The translations under genes and the position numbers were made by a program. From the NCBI GenBank assembly GCA_050289485.1, contig JBNKFV010000003.1, positions 60,680 to 124,679 on the forward strand: 64,000 nt of DNA, given 5' to 3'. Numbering within the stretch: the stretch's first letter is position 1; the number at the start of each line of letters is the position of its first letter. Below are positions 51,301 through 60,238 of this stretch, piece by piece. This DNA is from JBNKFV01 sp050289485. Its GTDB lineage: Bacteria; Pseudomonadota; Gammaproteobacteria; Pseudomonadales; Cellvibrionaceae. Below the pieces are notes generated by a model that was not told where the DNA came from, ran no database searches, and saw only the letters and a list, made by a program, of their open reading frames with translations.

Positions 51301-52884
51301 ATGACGGTATTCAGCCTGATCATTGCCATTGTTGCCAAGCCGCTGGTGCTACTGGCGGGCATTTTCTTTCAGCAGCGCGTTGATGCGGCCAATTCTGCTT
51401 CGGCAAATTATCTGTACGCCTTTGTTTGTGTTTGCTGTTTACCGGTGATCGCCATTGTGGGTTTGTTCGGTGGTGTTGTTCATATTCCATTAGCGACAGG
51501 AGCATTTTCTCAGGCAGCGTTGTTGGATGTATTGCAAACCTCGTGGGGTATGGCGGTTGTAAGTGTTTATAGTGTTGGCTTTTTTATCGTGGTGTTTTAT
51601 CGCGCGCTGGGTATTTACGCGTTGCGGGTGCAGCAACGCCATTACACACCTGCTGCTAGCGACGTGCAGGATTGGGTGAACCGTGTTGCCGACACCATGC
51701 AGATTAAAAAAACGCTACGGGTTTGGGTATCACCACAACGGCATTCCCCCTATGTATGGGGTGTGACTCGCCATCACCTGGTAATACCGTCGCAATTACT
51801 CGCGCTGGATCGCGATGGGCTTTTACCCTTGTTACTGCATGAACTGTCGCATGTTAAACGCAACGATTGGTTAAAAGCACAAATAGTTTTACTCATTGCT
51901 GCGCTGTTCTGGTTTTTGCCACCGGTATGGTGGCTGTATCGCCGCACGCATGATCTGGCGGAACAGGCGTGCGACGACCGTGTAGTGGATATGTGCGACC
52001 AATACCCGGAATATGCCGAGTTGCTGGTGCAATTGGCTACCACACCGAATAACGCTATTCACTCATTGCCTGCTTCCAATGCGATAAATGGATCACGGTA
52101 CTATGGTTCACGTTACTTTGGTTCACGCTACTATCAGCGGGTACTGCGTTTGTTCGACCGTTACCAAAATCGTGAAACGATGCCTGCACGAGAAGTATGG
52201 TTAACCGCCGCCATTCTAACCCTGTGGGTTACGCCTCTATTGGCGGTGAATTTTACCCGGCCAATACATGAGCCAACGTCTTCTCAATATATTGAAGTAT
52301 TGATTGCCTCAGAAAAAATTGAGCCTCACTCGCAACAAAAGGTACATGAAACGGTGCGTTATTATTTGCCACAAAAACCACTGCCGGTGGCTGATGTGGC
52401 ACTGCCTGCTGCCGCGTTTGAAACCCAACGATTACCCCAGCACTATCAAGAAATGGAAACACTGGCGGTTGTGGCCAGCCCGGTAACGATGGACAAACCG
52501 GCAATATCGAGTACCGCGGGTGTTTCTGTGCAGGGCTATTTGCCTAAACAATGGTTTACGCCGCGTTATCCGGCGCGAGCCATACGTAAGGGTGTTGAAG
52601 GTGAAGTGCACGTTACGTTTTCCATTGATGCACAAGGCCGTGTCAAGAATGCCCGGGTTACGCAGGCTGAACCTGCCGGCTATTTTGAAAATGCGGTGAT
52701 GGCCGCGTTGGTAGATTACCAGTTTGTGCCATCTTACGTGAATGGCGAGCCGGTGGTTGTACACGGTGTTGCTGAAACGTTTTTATTTCGTCTGCAGTCG
52801 CACGACGATGCCCAGCCTGTCGCAAATACGTCGGATATTGCCGGTAGTTCTATTATCGGTGCGTCCACTGGCCCCCCTGACTAA
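51301..52884 (+). CDS. M56-family (BlaR1-like) membrane metalloprotease with C-terminal TonB domain
   Basis: This 527-residue protein has membrane segments in the N-terminal half and the zinc motif H180-E-L-S-H184 followed by VKRND, as in BlaR1/M56 peptidases. Three tandem GSRYY/F units (52090-52134) follow the protease domain. The C-terminal part, instead of a penicillin-binding sensor, is a TonB C-terminal domain (TPRYPARAIRKGVEGEVHVTF, VTQAEPAGYFENAVMAAL). It probably cleaves the upstream repressor on an envelope signal connected with TonB-type contacts, an inference from the fusion. Confidence 0.88.
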   Translation: MTVFSLIIAIVAKPLVLLAGIFFQQRVDAANSASANYLYAFVCVCCLPVIAIVGLFGGVVHIPLATGAFSQAALLDVLQTSWGMAVVSVYSVGFFIVVFYRALGIYALRVQQRHYTPAASDVQDWVNRVADTMQIKKTLRVWVSPQRHSPYVWGVTRHHLVIPSQLLALDRDGLLPLLLHELSHVKRNDWLKAQIVLLIAALFWFLPPVWWLYRRTHDLAEQACDDRVVDMCDQYPEYAELLVQLATTPNNAIHSLPASNAINGSRYYGSRYFGSRYYQRVLRLFDRYQNRETMPAREVWLTAAILTLWVTPLLAVNFTRPIHEPTSSQYIEVLIASEKIEPHSQQKVHETVRYYLPQKPLPVADVALPAAAFETQRLPQHYQEMETLAVVASPVTMDKPAISSTAGVSVQGYLPKQWFTPRYPARAIRKGVEGEVHVTFSIDAQGRVKNARVTQAEPAGYFENAVMAALVDYQFVPSYVNGEPVVVHGVAETFLFRLQSHDDAQPVANTSDIAGSSIIGASTGPPD

Positions 52885-52951
52885 CCGCTGTACCACTGAG
52901 CTACCTCGGTAGCACTTTCTTTTCATTATTAAAACGCTTTGGAGGGTGATT

Positions 52952-53578
52952 ATGATCGCCGCAGCTATCTCTCGTCCTGATTTTCGTTGGTTAAGTGCAT
53001 TGCCTTTGGCTTTGTTAATAACGTTGTCGCTTTTATATCTAATGCATCAATTGGTATTTAGCGATGCCATGCCACCGGATGACGCATTGCCTTTAACTAT
53101 TGACGATGTTGTGTATTTGCCAAAAGAAATTATAACCGAATACGAGGAAAAACCAGTCAAACCACCTGCACCTATAGAACAGCCACAGCCGTTACCATTT
53201 GAGGCTCCTGAAATTGATAAGATGGTTACCGCAGCAGGCCCGGGCTTTGGAAAACCCATCATGGCGGGTGGTGATGGTGGAACAAAAGTTACGCTAAGTA
53301 CCGGCGGTGCCCTGGTAAAACGGGTGATGGTTCCACCCGTGTATCCTCAGCGTTTACTGGCCCGCGGTGTAGAAGGGTATGTAGATTTGCAGTTTGATGT
53401 AACGGAATACGGGGCCACCAAAAATATTATCGTACTGCGTTCTGAGCCCGAAAGTGCGTTTGACAGCGCCGCGATTAAAGCCGTAGAGCGCTGGCGCTAT
53501 CGCCCGGCCATGGCCGATGGGATGCCAGTTGCCAGTAACAATGTGCGAGAACGTATTCGGTTTACAATTGAGCAGTAA
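52952..53578 (+). CDS. TonB energy-transducer protein
   Basis: This protein of about 208 residues has an N-terminal membrane anchor (LSALPLALLITLSLLYLMHQLVF), a Pro/Glu-rich periplasmic spacer (EEKPVKPPAPIEQPQPLP) and a C-terminal TonB domain (YPQRLLARGVEGYVDLQFDV, VERWRYRPAMADG). GGAGGG at 52941-52946 supports the start at 52952. It lies 67 bp after the M56-TonB gene and is likely cotranscribed. It would pass proton-motive energy to a TonB-dependent receptor, and has a TonB domain closely similar in layout to that of the M56 protein. Confidence 0.85.
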   Translation: MIAAAISRPDFRWLSALPLALLITLSLLYLMHQLVFSDAMPPDDALPLTIDDVVYLPKEIITEYEEKPVKPPAPIEQPQPLPFEAPEIDKMVTAAGPGFGKPIMAGGDGGTKVTLSTGGALVKRVMVPPVYPQRLLARGVEGYVDLQFDVTEYGATKNIIVLRSEPESAFDSAAIKAVERWRYRPAMADGMPVASNNVRERIRFTIEQ

Positions 53579-53589
53579 TGTTGGCCGTC

Positions 53590-53620
53590 ACCAACGCCAC
53601 CGCAAACGGGTGGCGTTGGT
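53590..53620. terminator. Hairpin between the TonB and MOSC genes
   Basis: ACCAACGCCACC (53590-53601) pairs with GGTGGCGTTGGT (53609-53620) around a 7-base loop. It sits between convergent genes (53578 and 53626). No strong T run follows, so the terminator call is moderate. Confidence 0.6.
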
Positions 53621-53625
53621 TAGCA

Positions 53626-54471
53626 TTACACCCGTAGCAAAACGGCATCACTGACCAGCGTTGCGTTTACGCCAAACGCCGGTGCTTTGGGATTATCTGG
53701 CATAGGATTAAGCCGGGTAACCAGTTTGAAGGGTTGTTGCCTTGGGTGTCGTATAGCGGTATCTGGATCAATCGTGGTAATGACACAACGTTGACATGGA
53801 TAGCAAAGCCGAAAGAGCACACTGCCATCCCGATAGTGAATCAGAGTGTCGTTAAGATTGTGCTCGGCGAAAGCAGGTAAACCGTCAATCACCAGATTAG
53901 GGCGAAAGCGGCGCATGTCTATAGCGCATTCACCCAGTGCTTTTAATTCACTGTTCACTGCGTTCAGGCTCGCCTGATTGGCCACCAGGTAGGGGGCGGC
54001 ATCGGCAAAGTGCGTGTGGGTATCTTTGCCCAGCAGCTCAGGTTTTGACTGCGGCCGCAAGCTGTGATTTGCCATTCTCACCAGGCGCAATGGTTCTTTG
54101 GCGCCCAACGCCTGGGTTATCCATTGATTTACGTCGTTGCTTTCACTGCAGGTGTTGCAGGTATCCTGCCAAACAACGGCTTCTACCTCACTGGCGTCGG
54201 CTGGCATGGTGTAGGGAACAATACAGTCGGGCAGGCCGGCTTTACTCAATACCAAACCCGCGTTCGAGAGCGCGACGTTAATCAGCGCCATGCCAGGCAT
54301 TTGTCGCTGGGTAACAAACTGCCCGTTAGGCTTGATAATCATCCATTGCCGGTCACGTATTTGCTGGTCGGCTATGGTGACACTGAGGCCCTGCGCGGTG
54401 GCGTAAGCCTCCGTTAAAGCAATGCCCGGTAGTGACTTTACCGGGTACAGGTATAGGCCTGTTAGTTGCAT
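53626..54471 (-). CDS. MOSC-domain protein, YcbX-like
   Basis: This 281-residue protein has the MOSC N-terminal beta-barrel (LTGLYLYPVKSLPGIAL, DRQWMIIKPNGQFVTQRQ) and the C-terminal MOSC part with the Cys motif LCYPCQRCVITTID. MOSC proteins carry a sulfur- or molybdenum-cofactor-bound cysteine and detoxify N-hydroxylated compounds (YcbX). The [2Fe-2S] ferredoxin-like tail found in E. coli YcbX is absent. It shares a TAATG overlap with the upstream DUF1244 gene, suggesting one transcript. Confidence 0.85.
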   Translation of the reverse strand: MQLTGLYLYPVKSLPGIALTEAYATAQGLSVTIADQQIRDRQWMIIKPNGQFVTQRQMPGMALINVALSNAGLVLSKAGLPDCIVPYTMPADASEVEAVVWQDTCNTCSESNDVNQWITQALGAKEPLRLVRMANHSLRPQSKPELLGKDTHTHFADAAPYLVANQASLNAVNSELKALGECAIDMRRFRPNLVIDGLPAFAEHNLNDTLIHYRDGSVLFRLCYPCQRCVITTIDPDTAIRHPRQQPFKLVTRLNPMPDNPKAPAFGVNATLVSDAVLLRV

Positions 54472-54776
54472 TACTTTTTGGCCTTAGCTGCCTGACGCGC
54501 TTCAAATGCGGCCATTTGTTCGGGGGTAGCCTCGGTTTGATATTGTTCTTTCCAATCGTTATACGGCATGCCGTAAACCATTTCGCGGGCTTCGTCATAA
54601 TTTACATCGATGCCTTTATCTTTTGCCGCTGCCATATACCACTTGCTGATGCAGTTGCGGCAAAAATCGGCAGTAATCATCAGCTCAATATTCTGTACCT
54701 CTTTATGGGTGTCGAGGTGTTGTAACAGGCGCCGAAAGGTCGCGGCTTCGATCTCAAGCTGGGTTTGTTTGTTCAT
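54471..54776 (-). CDS. DUF1244-family protein
   Basis: This 101-residue protein matches the DUF1244 pattern: ATFRRLLQHLDTHKEVQNIELM, then ADFCRNCISKWY and GMPYNDWKEQYQ. The CxxC pair in CRNC suggests metal or redox chemistry, but the function is unknown. It overlaps the MOSC gene, which follows. DUF1244 genes occur widely as short conserved genes in gammaproteobacteria. A 14-bp tandem repeat lies in the gap to the Rhs gene on the other side. Confidence 0.9.
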   Translation of the reverse strand: MNKQTQLEIEAATFRRLLQHLDTHKEVQNIELMITADFCRNCISKWYMAAAKDKGIDVNYDEAREMVYGMPYNDWKEQYQTEATPEQMAAFEARQAAKAKK

Positions 54777-54908
54777 GGAATTGGTTACTCTTCTAAAGCT
54801 ATGTAGTCAAAAGTGATAACTATGTCACATTGGTGTTAGGCGCATTTTGTTAGCCTGCCGGCCAAACTGCAAACTGTCTCTATAGTACAGGCAGTTACGG
54901 TACCAACT

Positions 54909-54957
54909 AGTACGAGACTAATAGTACGAGACTAATAGTACGGTACTAATAGTAAGG
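54909..54957. repeat. 14-bp tandem repeat upstream of the Rhs gene
   Basis: The unit AGTACGAGACTAAT occurs at 54909-54922 and 54923-54936. A variant AGTACGGTACTAAT follows at 54937-54950, and a partial unit AGTAAGG ends the array at 54957. It lies 36-84 bp before the start codon of the toxin gene, where it may change promoter spacing or bind a regulator. The rest of the gap (54777-54908) shows no gene. Confidence 0.85.
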
Positions 54958-54992
54958 ATGCAGCGACGGTATTAATAGATAAGGATATTGTT

Positions 54993-57900
54993 ATGAGTTA
55001 CCAGGGATGGTGCCAAGCACACCGCGATACCTCGCTTTCACGTCGTGCCCGCAGTCGCGGTGCCGCGCTGTCAGAATACCTTCCGCCCTTGTCCGTCGCC
55101 GTCCTCGTGGGGGTTATCGGCTACCAGCAATACGCCCCGGTCATCAAAGAACACGTGGGCAAGATGGCCACCCAGATCGCCTCCAACTACTACCAAGGCT
55201 GGTTCTACCCTAAAACCACCCCCGGCCTGGCGCCCATGGGGGGAACCAGCCCGTATTCGCCACCCGCCTCGTCGCCCGGCTCCAGCGGCCCGGCCTTTGG
55301 CCCGCTGCAGACCGGTAGCAGCAGCGGTACGGCGGGCACACCGGGTACCACTGGCACACCCAACACCACCGGAGGCAGCGGCGGCAGCAATCCGTTTCTC
55401 CCGGGTACCCAGTGGGGCGGCAACCGCTCCCCGGTGGGGCCGGGCAGTGGGTTTGTTAACCCTGGCGGCAGTGGCACCGGGGGGAGTCAGGGGCAATCCT
55501 GTCAGGCGTCTTCCTCCTCATCGTCCACGGCGTCATCGTCGGTGGCTTCTGCCGCGTCCACCCACACCCTGTTCGGCAACCCCATCGATATCGGTAACGG
55601 TAATAAATACCAGTGGGAACCCGACTTTATCGACACCGGCACTGATCCCCTGGTGTTCTACCGTTACTACAACAGTATCCAACGTAATGACCGCACCGCC
55701 TTGGGCTATGGTTGGCGCCACAGCTATCAGCGTCAGCTGACGATCAGTGAGACGCAACCGGATCAGGTACAGATGGTGCGTGACGATGGCAGCGCCTTTT
55801 TTTATACCCGGGAAGGGGAGCACTGGGTACCCTTAGGGGCGGTGGCTGATCGTTTGGACGCAACGGATACCGGCTGGCGGTATCACACGGTACAGGGGGC
55901 GATCGAGACCTACACGCCCGAAGGGCGCTTACAGCAGATCGACTACCCCAGTGGCGTGGTGCACACGTTAACCTACACCAACGGCCAGTTGACCCAGGTG
56001 GCCGACAGCCGGGGTCGTGCCATCACCTTCGCGGTGCAACACGGCCGCGTACGCCACGTCACCTTGCCCTCGCAAGAACTCATCCGCTTTGCCTATGACG
56101 ACTACGGCAATCTGGCCCGTTATCAGCGCACGCAGACCGGGTGGTGGTCACAGCTGCTCAGTGCGTTCACCCATGCCAGTACCACCTATCATTACGAGGC
56201 TCCCGGTCTCCCGCATAGCCTCACCGGCATCACCGATGCACAAGGGCAGCGTTATGCCACCTGGGGCTACGACGACCTGGGGCGCGCCACCCTGAGCCAC
56301 CACGGCGAGGGGGTAGAGCAGCTGACCATCACCTACCAGGCCGACGGCACTGTCAGTCTGGTGAATGCCGCCGGCTTGTCCACCCACTACACGCTGGAAC
56401 CCGCCCGGCCCGGCTACCGACGAGTGGTGCGTATCGAGGGTGATGCCACCCCCTCCTGTCCTGCCACCGGGGTCGACCTGACCTATAACCCACAAGGCTT
56501 TCTGGCCTTTACCGTCGACGCCGAAGGCAGCGGCCAGCAGTTTGCCCGCAATGCCCGTGGCCTGATCACCCAACACACCCAAGGGCTGGTACGCAACGAT
56601 AACACCTGGCAGCCCAGCGACGGCGCCTTGCGCACCGACACCACCTGGCACCCCGACTTGCCCCTGGCCACACAGGTACACTACCGCCGCTACCACCAGG
56701 GCCACTGGCAGGCCTACCTCGTCAATGACTATGCCTACGACCCCCACGGGCGCTTGCGAACCCACACCGCCACCGACCTGAGTCCGCAGACCGAACCCTA
56801 TGCCACCCAGGGCACCCAGCGCACCTGGACCTACAGCTACACGCTGAACCCTGACACCCAACAACCACAACAACTCCGCGTCAACGGCCCCCGTGAGCCA
56901 CGGGCCAACGGGCAAGACGACATCACCACCTACCAGTTCAATCCCCAGGGCCTGCTCACCCACATCACCAACCCCCTGGGGCAGACCACCCACATCCGCC
57001 ACTACAACGCCCAGGGTAATCCCATTGAGGCCATCCTGGCGAACGGCATTCACCTGCAGTTGACTTACGACCGCCACGGCCACCTCGACACCCTCACCCG
57101 AGAGGCCGGCGACCTGACCGAAACGATCGACGTCGATATCGACCGTAACGGTCTGCTCACCCAGCTGACACAGGCCGATGGCAGCCGCCAGCACTTCACC
57201 TACAACGCTGCCCGCCAGTTAACTGAAGTGACCAACCACTGGGGCGACACCCTGCGCATCACCCCCTCGCCGGTCAGTGGCCAGTGGCGGGCGCAAACGG
57301 TGTACGACCGCAACGGCTTACCGGTGCGGCAGTTTGATCGACAAATGGATTCCCTCGGGCGCGTACTGGCAGTCTTGGGCCAGTATGGCCAACAAACGGC
57401 GATTCGTTACAACAAAGTCGGGCAATTGCGCAGCCTTCAGGAGCAGGGTAACGACCAGCCCACGCAACACCAGTACGACGCGCTGCACCGCCTCACCCAC
57501 ACCCTGGATGCGTTACAGGGCAGCACCCACATCGACTACAGCCTGCAAGGCCAGATCGCCCAGGTCACCGATGCCGAAGGCAACATTACCCGCTTTGCCT
57601 ACAACGGTTTTGGCGACGTGATCATGCTGCAGAGCCCCGACACCGGGGTATTGATTCACCACTACGACAGCGCGGGCAATAAAATACAAACGCAGGGTGG
57701 GCCTACCCTCGATGCTGCCCAGGCCAGTACGCAGGCCACCGCCTATCGCTATGACCTTGCCAATCGTTTAACGATGATTGACTACCCCGGTCACGGCCAT
57801 GATGTGACCTACACCTACGACAGCACCGATGCTGCACATGGCCAAGGCATTGGCCAGCTTACGCACATCAGCGACGCTAGTGGCACCACCGACTACACCT

Positions 57901-60224
57901 ATGATCCACTGGGCCGTCTGATCAACGACACCCGCCGCTTTACACTCAATGGCCAAACCACCGTGTTTAGTGTGGGCTACCACTACACGAAACACGGGTT
58001 GCTGGATCACATACAATTGCCTAATGGGGCTCGGCAACAATTCGAGTACGACGACGGGCGCATCAGCGGTATCAACTACCACAGCCCACAGGGCAGGCAA
58101 ACGGTGATTGATGATGTGGCTTATGCGCTGGGCCACACCCCCGCCACCTGGCGCTATGGCAATGGTCTTGCCTACCAACAAACCTATGACCGTAACGGCC
58201 GCCTACGCACCCAGCAGCTCACACACGGACAACAAAAAACACCCCTGTGGTCGCAACAGTACCAGTACGATCAACGTAACCAGATTGAGCAAATAGATAC
58301 CCTCGCCAGTGCAACAGAATTCAGCACCCGCTATCGCTACGACGCCTTGGCCCGCTTAGTGGCTGAAGGGGGAGAGGATGCGGCCTACCCAACCCGCGCT
58401 TACCGTTACGACGCCGTGGGCAATCGCCTCAAACAACGGTTCACCCTGAAGGACCAGTCAGTGGATCTGGGGGCAGACTACGCGGCAGAAAACAGCCATC
58501 TGCAACGCTTCGGCCATACTCAGCTGTTAGTGAGCGACAACGGCAATACCCTGATGGAGCTGCATCCTCAGCGCGATCGCCGTTACGTGTATAACCAAAC
58601 CAATCAACTGGTGGCGGTGTATAGCAGCCAGCAACTCAGTGCCACCTACGCTTACAACAGCCTGGGGCAGCGGGTACATAAACTTGCCATCACCGCGCAG
58701 GGATTACAACATACCGTGTTTCACTATACCCAGGACGGCCGGCTCCTGGGCGAAACGCTGTGGAGCCCGGAATACGGCATACAAGCCAGCCGCTATTACC
58801 TGTGGTGGCAACGCCACCCAGTGGCCATGGTCGAAGAAAACGGTGACCAGCCTCCGACCATCACCTACCTGCATACGGATCACCTCAATACCCCGCGGCT
58901 GGCCACTGATGCCAACCACACCGTGGTCTGGCAGTGGCAGAGTGATGCCTTTGGTGTGGGCCTGCCTGATGAAGACCCCGACGGCGATGGCACGCTCACC
59001 ACGCTCAACCTGCGTTTTGCCGGGCAGTACTTCGACGCAGAAAGCGGCCTGCACTACAACGTCCACCGCTACTACAACCCGGAAACCGGCCGTTATACCC
59101 AGAGTGACCCCATTGGGCTGATGGGGGGCGTCAACACGTATGCCTATGCCATGGCTAACCCGGTGGCCAATACCGACCCCTGGGGCCTGTTTTTATTTGC
59201 GTTTGATGGCACGGGAAATGATTCAGAAAAACTGGGTGGATTTAATGCCAATGCCGTCACCAATGTGGCGCTGTTTAGAGACTATTACAAAGCGGGCTAT
59301 TCAAAAGATGATTACTTCTACAGAGCCGGTGTTGGTACTGCGGGCTGGGTTGACTATGTTGTGGGTGGCGCGACTGGTTTGGGTTCCAGACAACGTATTA
59401 ACGATGCGTTAGATCAACTTGATACGTTGCTAAACGATAATTCTTGGGACCGCGTGATCGATATTGTCGGTTTTAGCCGTGGGGCCGCCGCCGCGCGGGA
59501 GTTTGCTAATGATGTGTTCGAGCGTATCGACAATAATTATTGGGGCAATCAGGTAACCCAGTGCAATTCTCTTAATATCCGCTTTATGGGGTTGTTCGAT
59601 ACAGTGGGCTCAATGGGTATTGCCGGTAACAGCACTAATATTGGGTATGATTTTACCCTTGATCCACGTATAGGGCAGGTAGCGCAAGCGGTTGCCTTAA
59701 ATGAGCATCGGCCGTTATTCCCCTTATCATCGGTATCGCCAGTAGCTGGGGCGTCCATCACTTCGGGCAATGTGGTAGAGCAAGGGTTTATCGGCGCACA
59801 TTCTGATATTGGCGGCGGTTATGCAGATAGCGACTTATCCGATGTGGCCCTGCAATGGATGTATCAGCAAGCGGTGAATGCAGGCGTTAATCTTGGTTCC
59901 TTAAAGGCAGAACACCAAAGAGTCCGTAATCCGGTGATTCACGACGAGCGAAAACTGGCTAGTGACTGGCTTAACTCGGACCGAGCTATTTTTTATCCAA
60001 ATGACCCCTTTAACAAAAGTGGCAGACAGTGCGAGCGTCGGTATAAAGGCAAGTGTGTACAATGGTCCGCATTCAATCCAGCAGAGAGAATGCGCACAGC
60101 ACCTCAGTTTCCAGATCTTTCTTCTATGATTAACGAAGGCGCTAATGGAAGCCAGCGCGGTACGGTGGATATGAATCAGTATCGGCAGTGGTTACAACAA
60201 AACGTGAACATCACTGTAGACTAA
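54993..60224 (+). CDS. Rhs polymorphic toxin with C-terminal DUF2235 lipase/phospholipase-type domain
   Basis: This 1743-residue protein has an N-terminal anchor (LPPLSVAVLVGVIGYQQY), a Gly/Ser/Pro-rich linker (about 80-185), a DUF6531 lead domain, and many RHS/YD repeats that form the shell. The core ends at PVANTDPWGL (1390-1399), the conserved self-cleavage motif PxxxxDPxGL. The tip (1400-1743) is DUF2235, an alpha/beta hydrolase with the triad Ser1495 (GFSRG), Asp1536 (FDTVG) and His1603 (HSDIGGGY), as in type VI lipase effectors. No PAAR domain is visible. GC content drops in the tip, typical for swapped toxin ends. A lipoprotein gene follows. Confidence 0.9.
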   Translation: MSYQGWCQAHRDTSLSRRARSRGAALSEYLPPLSVAVLVGVIGYQQYAPVIKEHVGKMATQIASNYYQGWFYPKTTPGLAPMGGTSPYSPPASSPGSSGPAFGPLQTGSSSGTAGTPGTTGTPNTTGGSGGSNPFLPGTQWGGNRSPVGPGSGFVNPGGSGTGGSQGQSCQASSSSSSTASSSVASAASTHTLFGNPIDIGNGNKYQWEPDFIDTGTDPLVFYRYYNSIQRNDRTALGYGWRHSYQRQLTISETQPDQVQMVRDDGSAFFYTREGEHWVPLGAVADRLDATDTGWRYHTVQGAIETYTPEGRLQQIDYPSGVVHTLTYTNGQLTQVADSRGRAITFAVQHGRVRHVTLPSQELIRFAYDDYGNLARYQRTQTGWWSQLLSAFTHASTTYHYEAPGLPHSLTGITDAQGQRYATWGYDDLGRATLSHHGEGVEQLTITYQADGTVSLVNAAGLSTHYTLEPARPGYRRVVRIEGDATPSCPATGVDLTYNPQGFLAFTVDAEGSGQQFARNARGLITQHTQGLVRNDNTWQPSDGALRTDTTWHPDLPLATQVHYRRYHQGHWQAYLVNDYAYDPHGRLRTHTATDLSPQTEPYATQGTQRTWTYSYTLNPDTQQPQQLRVNGPREPRANGQDDITTYQFNPQGLLTHITNPLGQTTHIRHYNAQGNPIEAILANGIHLQLTYDRHGHLDTLTREAGDLTETIDVDIDRNGLLTQLTQADGSRQHFTYNAARQLTEVTNHWGDTLRITPSPVSGQWRAQTVYDRNGLPVRQFDRQMDSLGRVLAVLGQYGQQTAIRYNKVGQLRSLQEQGNDQPTQHQYDALHRLTHTLDALQGSTHIDYSLQGQIAQVTDAEGNITRFAYNGFGDVIMLQSPDTGVLIHHYDSAGNKIQTQGGPTLDAAQASTQATAYRYDLANRLTMIDYPGHGHDVTYTYDSTDAAHGQGIGQLTHISDASGTTDYTYDPLGRLINDTRRFTLNGQTTVFSVGYHYTKHGLLDHIQLPNGARQQFEYDDGRISGINYHSPQGRQTVIDDVAYALGHTPATWRYGNGLAYQQTYDRNGRLRTQQLTHGQQKTPLWSQQYQYDQRNQIEQIDTLASATEFSTRYRYDALARLVAEGGEDAAYPTRAYRYDAVGNRLKQRFTLKDQSVDLGADYAAENSHLQRFGHTQLLVSDNGNTLMELHPQRDRRYVYNQTNQLVAVYSSQQLSATYAYNSLGQRVHKLAITAQGLQHTVFHYTQDGRLLGETLWSPEYGIQASRYYLWWQRHPVAMVEENGDQPPTITYLHTDHLNTPRLATDANHTVVWQWQSDAFGVGLPDEDPDGDGTLTTLNLRFAGQYFDAESGLHYNVHRYYNPETGRYTQSDPIGLMGGVNTYAYAMANPVANTDPWGLFLFAFDGTGNDSEKLGGFNANAVTNVALFRDYYKAGYSKDDYFYRAGVGTAGWVDYVVGGATGLGSRQRINDALDQLDTLLNDNSWDRVIDIVGFSRGAAAAREFANDVFERIDNNYWGNQVTQCNSLNIRFMGLFDTVGSMGIAGNSTNIGYDFTLDPRIGQVAQAVALNEHRPLFPLSSVSPVAGASITSGNVVEQGFIGAHSDIGGGYADSDLSDVALQWMYQQAVNAGVNLGSLKAEHQRVRNPVIHDERKLASDWLNSDRAIFYPNDPFNKSGRQCERRYKGKCVQWSAFNPAERMRTAPQFPDLSSMINEGANGSQRGTVDMNQYRQWLQQNVNITVD

Positions 60225-60238
60225 TGGAAACAGGTAAG

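Noticed and set aside
52884..52912. A tRNA gene
   Set aside because: Only the D-arm resembles a tRNA; the D stem pairs imperfectly, and acceptor, anticodon stem and T-arm cannot be drawn.
56148..57194. 348-codon antisense frame inside the Rhs gene
   Set aside because: It is a shadow of the repetitive GC-rich Rhs coding strand; the product is Val/Gly-rich and without domain features.
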